From assembly GCA_031835245.1 (NCBI GenBank), contig JAVKOQ010000021.1:1-64000 (forward strand): 64,000 nt of DNA. Direction: 5' to 3'. This DNA is from Balamuthia mandrillaris (taxonomy: Eukaryota > Discosea > Longamoebia > Balamuthiidae). Shown here piece by piece: positions 44,901 to 56,914 of the stretch; within the stretch, counting starts at the first letter, position 1; each line of letters begins with the position of its first letter. A program made the translations under genes and the position numbers. The notes below the pieces were generated by a model, which saw only the letters and a program-made list of their open reading frames with translations, was not told where the DNA came from and did not search any database.

Positions 44901-47900
44901 AAATGGATAATGAGCGTATTTGAAAGGTGCTTGTAACATGTTCTAATGTTAAAATAAACAGACGTTAGTTAGTTAGTTAAAAATAACTGAAGAAAAGAAA
45001 GACACAAGTACCTTTTCACTGCACCGACAACTGTGTTGCAGTCTTCACATTTCCAGTCATCAAGTTTGTCTCCCTCTACGTAATGTTCAAGCGCTTCGTT
45101 CAGGTCTTTCACTCCGCGAACAGGAACTGTCACCAAAGAAACTGGGTGTTCGCTCTCCGAAAAGTGTTCCGGATTCTCGTTGCAACGAACGATTTGTGTT
45201 TCTTTGCCTGTAAAGTTGTGCAACAATTTTTCCTACAAGGAGAAATAGAAAAAAACAGTAAGAAGAGCAACAGCATAACAAACCGAAAATGATAGATAAA
45301 ATAACAGAAACGTACATGTTCAGTTCCTTTCAGCAGATCTTCCAAGCGAGCAAACAGTGTGTACACAAACTCGCTGGCATCCTCCTGAATGTAAAGGCTG
45401 ACCGGTTGTCCCATTCGATCCTTGAATGCCTTACAGAAGGATGAAGTAGGATCGTAGTATTGGTTCTGGCTTTGCATCAAGTGACCGAACATGATTTGCA
45501 GTTGATAGAGGACGTTATCTGCCAGAAGATCTTCCTCTTTAGTTGTTGTTGGTTTATTTGTTGCTTGCTCTCCATCCTTATCTTTCTCCTTTCCTTCGTC
45601 CTTCACTTCTTGCTTTTCGTCGATGGGCGGAAGAGAAACTTTTGCAGACAGAAGGCCGTAACGCAAAGTTGGGTTCATGAAGATCTGTTGAAGGAGCGAA
45701 TTCATGTAACAAATGCAGCCAGGATTACGAAGACCGACATAGCCTGAGATGTTTCTGTCCATTGGTCGTTCGATGGGTGCCTTTTTGTCTGTGTCTATTA
45801 CAAAGACATTCAGTTTGATGGAAAAGAAGGAAAGCAAGCATAACGAATAAAACAAGATACAAAGACAAGAAGAAGAAGAAGGAGAAGGAGGAGGAGGAGA
45901 AGGAGGAGGAGAAGGAGAAGGAGAAGGAGAAGAAGAAGAAGAAGGAGAAGAAGAAGGAGAAAAAGAAACAGAGCGCAGGAAGACGAAGGAGTACAAACCT
46001 TGTTCTTCGTGAAGTTCAAAAACAAATCGCAGGATACGCCGCAAGTTATCAGGACAGTCTCTGGCAAACTCAAGGAGCAGGTTCAGTGCCATCTCTCTGG
46101 ACTTAGGCGTCTTGCACTTCGCGTTCTCTTTCCAACGTTCATAAGCGCCGTTCTCCTTCTTACGCAAAGGCTCTGGCGCTGGGAATAAGTACTTTTGCCA
46201 TAATGCTCCCAATAAATCTCCTCTGATGCAATAAAGAGAAGGAATTGGTTAAAAAACTGGTAAATAAATAAACAAGCTTAGAAACAACAGAAACATTAAT
46301 AACGACCAACCCTTCAGCAGAGGCTAAATAGATCTTCATGGCAGGAGTGTAATGCAACAAGGTGGCTAACACTTTCATCATGCCAATAAGGATGTGATCC
46401 GGAGAACCGTCCCCATGCGCTTCCTGTACTGTTCTCTCTTGTATTTGTCTTACAAGCGATCGCAACAGTCCTTCATATTTGCCCGTCTTTTGTTGTGGTT
46501 GAAAAAAAATAAGACGGGATGTACCAAAGAGAAGAGCTGTAGGGAGAAAAATAATACCTCATCAGAATTCTTTTGCGATTGTTCGATATCTTCAGATATG
46601 AGTTGGCTCAAGAACTCAAAGTATTGTTGGCAAGTATGACTGACCGCGCCCTCCGCCGGTAGGTTCGCCAACAACAACTCAAGTAAATAAGAATGAGGTG
46701 TTCCATGGCTCTTTCCTGCTGGTGCTGGCAAAGACTCAGCCGGGCTATTGGTTGTAAAGCTGAGGAGTTAGGTAAAAGAGCAATGAAAGAAATGTGAAAG
46801 AAAGAAAGAGAGAGCGAATGTACAGTTTCGACAATTCAGTAGCTAATTGATAAAGGCCATTGACAACCGCTTGTCGAATGTCCGAATCAGGATGGTGTAT
46901 CACCGAACTCACAATAAAGCTCTCAATTTCCAAATCATTTTTGTTGTGGCTGTTGCTCGGCGTTCCTTTCTCACCATCTCCGCATTCTTGTCTCTGTTTC
47001 TTCTTCTTCGAGCCATCGTCATAAGGGAAATGATAAAAGTAGACGAGGAGATCAGGACGAGAGGCGATAGAGGCCACCAACAATGACATCGCGTATTTGA
47101 TAATGGAAACGTCGGAGCGATGATACTCGGAGCTCTTACATGTGTCCCACGTAAGCTGAATCATCGTTTGCACAAAGAACGGGAAGTCGACTGAGTCGAT
47201 CAGACTTTTACCAGTGCGAGCGCTAAAAGCGAGTTGGTTCCTGGCACGTTTGTTGTTGGTCCCAATCTCTTGAGCACCGGGTGGTAATGCCTGTTGTTGA
47301 GAAGAAGGCACAAGGGCTCCAGGATCTTTGCCGAAAGGAGTGGTGGGAATGTTGGCTAAGCATTGTTCCTTCAAACCACCTAGAGACATGAACTTGGTCA
47401 ACAAGTGGAGATGAAAACATTAAGAAAACAACAAAAAGAAAGAAATGGAAACCTTTGAAGAAGTAATGAACAATTTTGAGAAGATACTTGAGACAGCTCT
47501 TGAAGACGCTGATGTTCTCTTGCTCAACAAACTTGCGTTTGCAAGAGGCCAACATGTTGAAGAGATGATGGAAACCGGAAGCATAGAAAAACTGCCTGCA
47601 CCACTTATCCTTCTCTGCAATTTCTTCTTCCTGAATTTTTGACAAAATAAATTATTCATCTTCTTGAAGAAGAAAGAAGATGAAAGAAAGCAAAAAGTAC
47701 CGTTGCACTTTCGGAAGGAGACATCAGCAGGTTTATGATCTTCAGGTTATAGAGAAGTTTGTACATGGAGCGAGGATCCAACAAACCATCCCAATCAGGA
47801 GAGGTGCTAGACCTATCCTCCTCACCAGGTAAATGCTTGAAAGTTTCCAACATCTTCTCGTTGATGGGCAGTACTCGTAGTACCACCCAAAGCTTGAATT

Positions 47901-50900
47901 TTTAAAACGGTTAATGAAGGAATAAAAGAAAAAAAGAAACAACAGAACATAGACAGATAGCATCATCAGAAAAAAACACACCATTGCTCTGTCGATTGAC
48001 TCCAAATTGAGAAGTTGGAAGAGCTGGTCAAAGTATTCTTGATTGTTGGCGAGAATTAACGTCGGAGGTACAATCTGTGGCTTAGTGGGCGCAGCTTCTG
48101 CTTTCTTCGGGGGGTCCTCTTCGGTCGTGTCTTCTTCTTCCTTGTCTTCTTCAGAAATTGGTTTCGGAGTTTCTTTTTCTTTTCCTTTGTCTGATAGCGA
48201 TGGCGCTTGCTCAGAAGCAAGTGGTGTGGCGTCACCGCCCTGTTCACGCTATGTTAGACAACGTTATGTCAGTGTTTTTTAAACAACGGTGGGTGGTTAT
48301 GGAGTGAAAAGAAGTAAGTTGTTGTACCTCAGTCGCTTCTTCCAATAGTTTTTGCTTGCTGGCATCATCCAACAGAAGATTCAAAGCTTTGTCCTAATTT
48401 TAAACAAAAAAGAATGACAAGAACGAATGAGACAGCCAAACACAAAAGACCTTAAAGACAGAAGATAGAAAGAAAAGCAAATAGGAGATAAAGAGAAGCA
48501 GAATAAGCATGAAAATACCGCATCCCACAAATTCTTTTCCATAGCGATGCTGACTACCAACTTTGAGAGGCCAAACATATCAGCCAATTGCTCCACTTGA
48601 CTTTCTTGGCCAGTTGGAATTTGAGGAGGACCCCGTTTAGGCAGTGGTTCATCGGCTTTGAAAGATACTTGTTTGTTTTGTGGTTGTGGGCCTATTTCCG
48701 GGGAAGAAGAAGCGGCATCACTATTTGCTTTTTCTTCCTCTTCCTTTTCTTTTTCTTGTTCGAGACGTTTCTTCTCTTCTTTGTCGCGCTTCTTGTATTC
48801 ATCCAAGAAAATCTTTGAAATGAAAGGCGTTAATAATGAACACAAAGGAGAAAAGGATGAAGCAGAAGATGACTGGAGCGCACTTTCAAAGCCAACACCA
48901 ATCGGTTGATTTGATTTGCTTCGAGTCGTCCGTGGTCTCCCTCTTTGTTCTCTGCTTTTTCTACAAGGCTAGATTGGCATTGTTGGAGTTGAGACATGCA
49001 AGTACTAATATATTGTTGTTGAATTGCGTTCACATCTTGGTTATTGTTATCAACCTTTTATCAGAATATTCAGTTGGAAGATGAGCAAAAAGAACACGCA
49101 AAAGATAAAAGGGAAATAGAAAAGAGAAATAAAAAAGAGAATATAAAGCAAGACCAAAGCGACAACACAAAAAAATAAAGACATACGTTGAAGTGGAGTT
49201 GCACAAGAAACTCCATTGCCGCTCTTGACACAAGATAGGCATCCGCGTTCAAAGCGATCAACCACAAACAGTTCAGTCCAACCAAGTTATCAAAGTTGAT
49301 AACCTTCAAGTCGATTTTGCCGCTGAGATGAATGCTTTGAATGGTCAAACTGTCGCGATACAAATTCACACAACAGAAATATCGAGCGAAGCCGTTGAAC
49401 TCGACTAAACCCATGTCGGTGAGTAAAGTGAGTGGAGACTTTGTTTCTGCTTTATGCCGTTTCGTTTCAGTGGAGGAAACAACTTCTTCAACCTCTTCAG
49501 TTTCAATTTCGAGGTTGTCAAAGATGAGACTTTGGCTTCTTGGACGAGAAGAAGCTCCTTTTGTTTTGGTTTGGATTGGATTTGGTTTTGGTTTTGGTTG
49601 TTTTGTTTGTTGTGAGTCACATTATCTGATGAAAGAAGAAATAAGCTATGGTATGAAAGCAAACCTTCAATTCTCTGTTGCATCTTTTGGAAGATGTGCA
49701 AAATGACATGACCATCCAAAATGTCACTTCCATCCTTTTCCGTTATGTTCGCAATCTCATAAAACCAATATAAAGCGATCTGCCTCTCCTCTCTGGTCGT
49801 GTTTTCGTTGTCTATAAGGGCTCCCCACAAAACATCAACGTTGGAAGCGGAGAGGCGAGCCTCAGAGTTGTCCAAAATGAAGCGAAGAAAGTCCAACCGG
49901 AGAGTTATTTGTTTGAGATGAGGATAACGACCCACAAAAATGGAGTCGTTGATGGGTTCCTCACTAGTCTCACCTAACTTTTGTTTAAGCTTTTCAAATG
50001 AAATAGAGTGAGCGCAAAAAAAAAAACCCAAACAAAAACAAAAACAAAAAACAAAACTAGGATAGGGAGAAAAAAATGAAAAAAAAGTACCTCAGCTACT
50101 TTAGCGAAGCTTGCTTTCTTGTACTCTTCGATGGATGCAATCAATATTTCGGGCAAGTCGTACTTCTTCAATAAATCATTGACGACACTCTGTCTGGTGG
50201 GTTCGTTTTCTCTTACGGTCTTGGTGGCAGACCATGGCCACCGGCTGCTCGTTGATGAGGTCGAAGATTCTTTCTTTGGATAATGTCTTGTGTTACCTTT
50301 TGAGAAATGTTGCAGGTTTTTGAACTTCAACATAGGAAATGAAAGAAAACAAAAAACAGAAGTAAGGATAGGACAAAAAACGTACTTAAGATTTCATGCA
50401 GAAGTAAAATACATTGAGGAACAGCCCTTCGTTCCTTAATACCGAGAATGCAAAGCTCCATTATAATCGGACTGAGAGAAATAAAGTTATGTATGATTCA
50501 CAAATAAGCAGGAAAAAAAACAAAAAAGAGGAGAAAAGAAAACGTACAAAAAGCTCTTAAAAGCATAGTAAGCTGTTTTTTCAATGAGCTGATCGAGAGC
50601 AAACTCTGCAACAGCAGCTGAGGCACCCGAATCGTCTTGAATAATGTCCCACAGCTGCTTCAGTACAGCTTCCTATATGATTTGTTTTTTTTAAAAGAAT
50701 TTTTTTAAAAAAACAAAAGAATAAATAACACAGTGTAAAACAGAAAGAATAAATAAACAAAACACAAAGAAAGAATAAACGTACTTTGACATTCGACATT
50801 TCCAACAACAAGGAAATAGTTCGCGGAGTGATCTGAGAGAAAGGAACGCTATTGATCTTTTCCAAAAGATACATTTGCGTCTTTTCATCCAGGTTCAGAC

Positions 50901-52678
50901 AAATGTTGCCCAAAAGCTCATAGACAGCATCTGCCAAGCTTTCGTCCTGAGCAGCTTCCCATAAAGCATCCAGAACACGACCTTCGGCCAAACTCTTCTC
51001 TTGAGCCAAGAACTGGACAATGCCTTTGGAACGTTTGATCAATTCCCTGTGATCCATCATGTTTTTGACAATTTCATTGTCTGAGAAAGAATCCCGTGTT
51101 AACTAAAACGATAACAACTTGAAGGAGAATGGAAACGCTAAGAACGTGATGATAAGATAGAATAATACCTCGAATCCAATCAACAAGAAGAGGACAGGTA
51201 AGCCAGCGAGCAACAGGAGGAGGATCACGATTTCTGAGAACATAGCGATCGCTTCCCGGCACCCTTACGTACTCGGCACGTGGCGAGGACAAGTAATTGT
51301 ATTTCTTTCTGCGGGCCATGCTAATAGCATCTTCTATGAACGACATTCCCATCGCCCGTTTTTCTGAGGTCCCCACAAAAAATTAGGCGAATGATTCCAA
51401 AAGAAATATGAATCGAAATAGAAGGCGAAAGGTGTTACCGAGTTGAGGAGACTTGAAGCACTTGAGAGAAAAATCCAGCCAATTCATTTCGAATTGTTCT
51501 CCCATCCCACTGTTGCTGTACTCATTTATGAGTTTGTCGATGTTGTTGAAAAGCTGCTTAACTTCGTCTTGCTTCACGTTCCTCAGTTCGGCATCTGTCA
51601 GGTGCAACAACAGCTGAAACGCACGTTCTTCCATCGGCGGAAAGATCTCTTTCTTCGCTTCCTTCCGTAGTATTACTCTTACCTTTGTTTGTGTTGTTAA
51701 AAAACAAAGATGAACAGAAAGAAAGAGGAACGCAGAAAAGAACAACAAAGGGCTTACTTTGCTAACAGCACCACTCATAACAGCATAGCAAGCCACAGGC
51801 ACTTTCTTTCCGGGTTCGTCAACCGCAATCCTGTTGAGCATTCTTGCGAAGCCGCCTTTGTATCCAAAGTAATCCACAAGATAGGTAAAGAACTTGGGAG
51901 CTCGCGAGTTCTCTAGCACGTAAAGATAACTCTCGATGGGATCCTCCAGGTTTCGTTGTTCCAAGTACTTAGCGAATAAAGCTTCCTAATGATGGTAAAT
52001 AGATTCAGGACTAACGTTTTTGTGCTCTCTTCTTGCAGTCATTCCTTTCTTCTAGCTTCTCTTCGTATTCTTTCTCTCCTTTGTCCCTTTCTTCTCTCCT
52101 CGCTTTCTAATCGCTTCATTGGCTCTCTCTTCTTTTTTCTCTTCTTGTGCTAAACAAACATTAAGAAGAACGAACCGGCTTAGGGAAGTAGAAGCGGCAG
52201 TCTTCGTCAAAAATGCGAGAAAAAGCGTTCAGCAGAGGCAAGCGGTCCTGATCCATGAAATGGCAAACCAACTGTAATACTTGGGCAAAAAACTTGTTGA
52301 CTAACAGGTACGGTTCGTCCATTCCTCTGAAACTGTTACGTAGAGATAGAATAGACATTTAAGAACAATAGACGAAAGCAAGCGAATGAAAAGAGAATGA
52401 CGAAGTAAACGACGACGAGGTAGAGCAGACGGAAGAAGAAACCTTCGAGTCGAAAGGTTGACAACAATGGCAGGCAATGCCACGTCCAAAAAGTAGTTTT
52501 GGTGCTCCTCGCTGAGAGCGCAATTGCCATTCAGCAGGTCCGTTATCAGCATTTCCAGCTGCAACATGTACTTGGTTGGATCGATCGAATCTGAGTTCAT
52601 CCAACAACAAACCAACACAACAACCGAAAATGAGTTGATACTGACGACAAGAATAAAAAAGAAACGGAGAAGAGAGAG

Positions 52679-52719
<41 letters not shown>

Positions 52720-53026
52720 TGAACGAACCTTTGTCAACATCTTTTCGCATCTGAGTGTAGCGACGAACATAATCCTTGTCGTCGATCGGTTCCACTTCGA
52801 TCTTTGGCGGCTTGGCCTCTGGCGCCGCGACCAGTTGTTGTTCGGCTTCGGCTTCGGCTTCCTCCACTCCTACCTTCTCTTTGTCCTTCCTCTCCTTCAC
52901 TTTGCCTTCATCTTGGGGTTGCGCCTGTGGTTGTTGGGTTAGGGTCGTTGTCAAGCCCTCCGACGGGAGTTCTTCCTTCTCTTTGCCTTCGTGGACGTCG
53001 TACGGAAAGTTGGAGGAGGAGCTCAT
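41915..53026 (-). CDS. Large ubiquitin-specific protease, USP9X/USP34/USP24 class
   Basis: The longest gene here (11.1 kb, perhaps over 2,000 residues, some 25-30 exons). Start MSSSSNFPYDVHEGKEKEEL (53026) and a charged linker, then a long helical, armadillo-like N-terminal half (for example DKDYVRRYTQMRKDVDK, YLLEKINSVPFSQITPRTIS, LPEILIASIEEYKKASFAKV). The USP catalytic domain: Cys box NISGYVGLRNPGCICYMNSL (about 45760-45690, catalytic Cys in GCICYMNS), QEDASEFVYTLFARLEDLL, CEDCNTVVGAVKR (one zinc knuckle visible), HLKRFDYSIDAM, and the His box SEAGHYYSYIKERT (about 44490) with WYEFNDAYVTPWD. After a further C-terminal half it stops at 41915. Family enzymes trim ubiquitin from many substrates; the targets here are unknown. 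The 45870-45965 intron is a GAA/GGA tract and another GA repeat is at 52682-52718. Confidence 0.92.
45868..45965. repeat. GAA/GGA purine tract in a deubiquitinase intron
   Basis: Mixed GAAGAAGAAGGAGGAG units on the plus strand, hence pyrimidine on the sense strand of the gene. Confidence 0.9.
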
Positions 53027-53925
53027 CTTCTTCTTTTCTTCTTACCGCTCACCGATAAAGCAAAAAAGAACGAAAGAAAGAAAGAAAGAGAAAGAGAACA
53101 GAACTCTCTTTCGTTTTGGGGTTTCTGTTCTTCAAACAAAATGGAACAAAGAAATAAAGCAAATGAAAGAAAAGACGTTTTGGTTAAGTGCTACTACTCC
53201 CAAAACCAAAAATAAAACGATCAGAAAAAAGAAGTGGAGGGAGGTCTCCTATACCTCTAGAAGAATTCCTTTGGGGTGTCAAATTAAAGTTTGTGCTGCG
53301 GGAGGGTTGGCTGCAATGGCGGCCTACGTACTGCCGCTGCTGCTGGCTCTCCTGCTGTTCGGATTTCCTTTATTCTTTTTTTTTTTGTGGCTCTCTTTCG
53401 TTCGCGGAACCAAAAAAGTCTGCGTAGCGCTGAAAAGTTTTTCTGTTCAAGTCGTCATGAGCACTCTCCTCTGCTCTTTCTTCTCTCTTCTCCAATCTCC
53501 TCTCTCCTGGCTCTCTCCGACCTCTCCTCTCCAATCTGCTCTCTGCTCTCTGCTCCCTCCTCTCTGCGCCTTCCTCTCTTCTCTGCTCTCTGCTCTCTGC
53601 TCTTTCCTCTCTCTCTCCTCTCTTCTATCTGCTCCTTCCTCTCCGCTCTCTCGTCTCTGCTCTCTGCTCTCTGCTCTCTCCTCTCTCTCTCTCCCTCTCT
53701 CCTCTCTCCTCTCTTCTCTATCCTCTCTCCTCTTTCCTCTTTCCTCTCTCTCTTCTCTCTCCTCTCTCCTCTCTCCTCCTCCTCCCTCCTCTCTCCTCTC
53801 TTTCTCCTCTCTCCTCTCTCCTCTCTCTTTCCTCTCCCTCTTCTTCTTTGCAATGGGAACAAGTACTAAAATAAGGGGATGGGCTTGCTCTTTGTTAGAC
53901 CAAGAGGAATAGGAGAGAGCCAGGC
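53027..53925. other. Intergenic stretch with CT-rich satellite
   Basis: 53460-53850 is CTCTCCTCTCTGCTCT-type pyrimidine sequence on the plus strand. The long Ser/Leu-rich frame across it is an artefact. A Lys/Glu-rich stretch at 53060-53160 is probably the 5' leader of the deubiquitinase gene. Confidence 0.6.
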
Positions 53926-54484
53926 TTACAGGGCGTTATAACCATGTAAGCGACCCGCAGGATGTCCACCAACGCAAGTGAAGATGGCGGCAAGGATGGC
54001 TGGGATGGTGGCCACAAGGCTCATCCAGAAACCTTCTCTGGGTCCCCAATCCCCGCTCTTCATGAACGTGTCGCAAGGAGTGTCGGAAACGTCGCAGTCC
54101 AGGTCGTGGCTGAGGGCAGCCGGATGCCAAAACAGCAACAGCCAGGCAGCCATCACCAACGGGACCAGCAAACAACCCAGCAGAATGGCCGGCACTCTGA
54201 GCTTCTTCCTCCACCTTCCGATGGCCTTTTGTCCAAAATATTATTTTAGAAAGAAAAACAAAAACGAGAAAGAAAGCACAAGTGAACAGAAAAAAAACAG
54301 AGGAAAAAGTGTTTTTAAAAAAATAATAGAGGACAATCAAAAACATAAAACATACGCGGAAACAGCCGAACGAAAAGATGGTGAGAATGCTGGCCAGAAA
54401 CACGCCAAACACGACAGCGAGAACGAGGCTCGTCAAAATCAAGTCATACATTGTTTTCAATTGACCGGAATTGTGTCTGTTGAG

Positions 54485-54519
<35 letters not shown>

Positions 54520-55024
54520 GTGTGAGAGAGAGAGAAGTGTGTGAGAGAGAGAGCGTGTATGTGAAAGAGAGAAAAAGAGAAGAGAAGAGAAGAGAAGAGA
54601 AGAGAAGAGAAGAGAAGAGAAGAGAAGAGAAGAGAAGAGAAGAGAAGAGAAGAGAAGAGAAGAGAAGAGAAGAGAAGAGAAGAGAAGAGAAGAGAAGAGA
54701 AGAGAAGAGAAGAGAAGAGAAGAGAAGAGAAGAGAAGAGAAGAGAAGAGAAGAGAAGAGAAGAGAAGAGAAGAGAAGAGAAGAGAAGAGAAGAGAAGAGA
54801 AGAGAAGAGAAGAGAAGAGAAGAGAAGAGAGAGAGAGTATTCGTAAGAAGAAAAAAAAGACGAAGCCAAAAAAAGCAAAAGCATTACTTGTAGGTGTATT
54901 CCTTGCCGAAAGAATAGTTGTGCACCTCGTATTCGTACCAGGGCACGAACATGGCGACAAAGGCCACGATCAGCACAAATGCCGTTAAAAACAGGGCGGA
55001 CAGGTACTTGAAGTTGATCCTCAT
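53926..55024 (-). CDS. Hypothetical four-transmembrane protein
   Basis: Exon 1 (ATG 55024) starts MRINFKYLSALFLTAFVLIV (TM1), followed by an extracellular-type loop WYEYEVHNYSFGKEYTY. A repeat-filled intron (about 54885-54480) separates it from the TM2 exon (MYDLILTSLVLAVVFGVFLA). The last exon holds TM3 (AILLGCLLVPLVMAAWLLLF), a loop with two Cys (LDCDVSDTPCDTFMKSGDWG), and TM4 (FWMSLVATIPAILAAIFTCV), stop at 53926. The four-helix layout with a Cys-bearing second loop recalls claudin/tetraspan-like proteins, but no signature motif identifies it. Confidence 0.75.
54566..54830. repeat. GAAGA/AGAGA pentanucleotide tract
   Basis: About 50 nearly perfect AGAAG units (period 5, AGAGAAGAGA), flanked at 54487-54560 by GA repeats. 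It fills intron 1 of the four-TM gene and is pyrimidine on that gene's sense strand. Confidence 0.97.
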
Positions 55025-55385
55025 CTCTCTCTGGTTTGCGTTTGGCCTGTTTGTGGTGTTGTTGTTCCTCTCTCTTTGCGTTTGTTTGTTTGGTGTGTTT
55101 AATTCTTCGTTTTTCAAGAATTGTCGCACTATCAAAATTAATTACGTGTAATACTTGCAAGCCTATCCTGTCGGGGCACTTCTTTTTCTATTTGAAACAA
55201 ACAAACACCCTTTCTTGAAAGAAAAGACGTCTGTTGGCCAGAAGAAGGTTTCTCACAGCGTTTTAGAACTTGTGGAAAGAGATAAGAGAAGGAACGGTCA
55301 AAAGAAACATGGCTGAGAATGTCAAATGTTTGTTTGTTGCGAGCAGTGATAGGCAACCAGTGTTTCAAGGACCTTGTGTTTTGCC

Positions 55386-56304
55386 ATGCAAAAGCCACAG
55401 CGACTCGACGAGAAGGACGAGCTGGCATCTATGCTCAAAAAAAGCTTCACCTACGTCGAGGAGAACCCCGTTGACGATGAGTTGGAGTGTGCGATTTGTC
55501 ACTTCCCATTGGTCGACCCTGTCGTCGAGCCTTCATGCCGGCAAATGTTTTGCCAAGAGTGCCTCGCTCGTTGTACCCAAAGCAACGGCAAGTGCCCGCA
55601 CTGTCGTGCAAACGTTACGATGGCAGCCTGCCACCCCCCGCCTGGGTTCGTCACCAACAAGTTGGACGGTTTGAGGGTCGTGTGCCCGGTCTGCTCGACA
55701 CACGTCGAACGCAGCTCTCTCGGTCCACATGTGCACCGCTGTCCTAAACGTACGTCGTATTTGCTTTTCGTTATGATCCCTTTCTAACTTTTTGCTTGCA
55801 GCTTGCAAACTAGGGTGTGGTGCGATGGTTGCTCCAATCGATGAGCAGGTTCACGAGAGTAGTTGTTCTGCGAGAATAGTACTGTGTTCTTCGGCGGATA
55901 TCTTTTGCCCGGGGAAAGGCCCTGCCAGCGAACATGCAGCACACCTTGCTTCATGTGCATTTACTCAGCTAGCACCAATACTTCGTTCAATGCAAGCGCA
56001 GATCGTGGACCTGCGCCGTTCTCTAGATGCGCAGATCGTGGACCTAAAGGAGAATACTCCCCGCATATGTAAACTATGTGGGCACTGTTCTCGGTCTGCT
56101 TGTGCATATGGTGGGTGCTTACGTAGAATCGATTGCCGTGACACACATAGGCATGAGTGGTTCCCAATTTCCGGACCTGTTAAGTGTGTCTTAAGTTGGA
56201 GCGGCTGCGTTACAACCCAACACTTCAAGTGTATGCTTTGTGAACGCATTTTATGCAGCAAACATAAGACTAGTGACGATAACTGTCCCGGCCACATGGT
56301 GTAA
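55386..56304 (+). CDS. RING finger and TRAF-type zinc finger protein
   Basis: Exons 55386-55749 and 55802-56304 (the 52-nt intron has CTAAC and TTGCAG) join in frame to 288 residues. RING: CAICHFPLVDPVVEPSCRQM, FCQECLARC, GKCPHCRANV. Then come TRAF-type Cys/His knuckles (VCPVCSTHVERSSLGPHVHR, CKLGCGAMVAPIDEQVHESS, HAAHLASC). The short coiled coil holds a direct duplication of AQIVDL. A final Cys/His-rich region (CKLCGHCSRSACAYGGCLRR, CMLCERILCSKHKTSDDNC) follows. Probable E3 ubiquitin ligase of the TRAF-like group common in amoebozoans; target unknown. Confidence 0.92.
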
Positions 56305-56914
56305 AATTGCTCACCTTGATACATTAGCTTCTTCCATTTATGAATAAAACCAAGTTGAGTCGACTGGTACAGCTTGATGCCTCTTTTCTGGGGTTTTCGC
56401 CACCACTCTATTCCTGTTCTTGTAGTTTCAAGTAGAAATGATGCACACGGAGTTCACTGTGACTTCACCGTAAACAACTGCTATTCAACACCTATCAAGG
56501 CTGCCCTTTGTAATCAAAGCTTTTTAATCGTTTGCTAATTCTTTAACAAGAACAACTCAGGGTCAACAACGTTGTTCGCCATCGCTGCGCTATCTTTTAG
56601 TGTCGTTCTTCAGCGTTACCGTCTTCGTGGTCATCATCATGCTTCTTCGCTGCAATTATAAACTACCATGTTTGCTTTCAGAACAGGTCGTAAGTCACTC
56701 ATCACCATGCACCCTCGCTTAAAGTACCCCCTACGTACGTTGCACTCCTGAGCAGAGAATATTCTGGTACGACCCTGATTTCACCTTTCTTCTTTCTTCT
56801 TTCTTATCTCCGCTTTCTCCTTGCCTATCATTCTTCATTGTTCCTTGTTACTGAACGCCTTCTTATTCATCACCTATTTAGTGTTATTGTTTACTTTTGT
56901 TTGTGGTTTTAGGT
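56305..56914. other. Intergenic stretch, nothing recognised
   Basis: 610 bp between convergent genes. It holds one GTCGAC (56359-56364) and an AATAAA-like word near 56343. No ORF or RNA gene is supported. Confidence 0.5.

Noticed and set aside
53455-53912. Ser/Leu-rich plus-strand frame and its antisense Arg/Glu-rich frame
   Set aside because: Low-complexity CT satellite without start context or domains.
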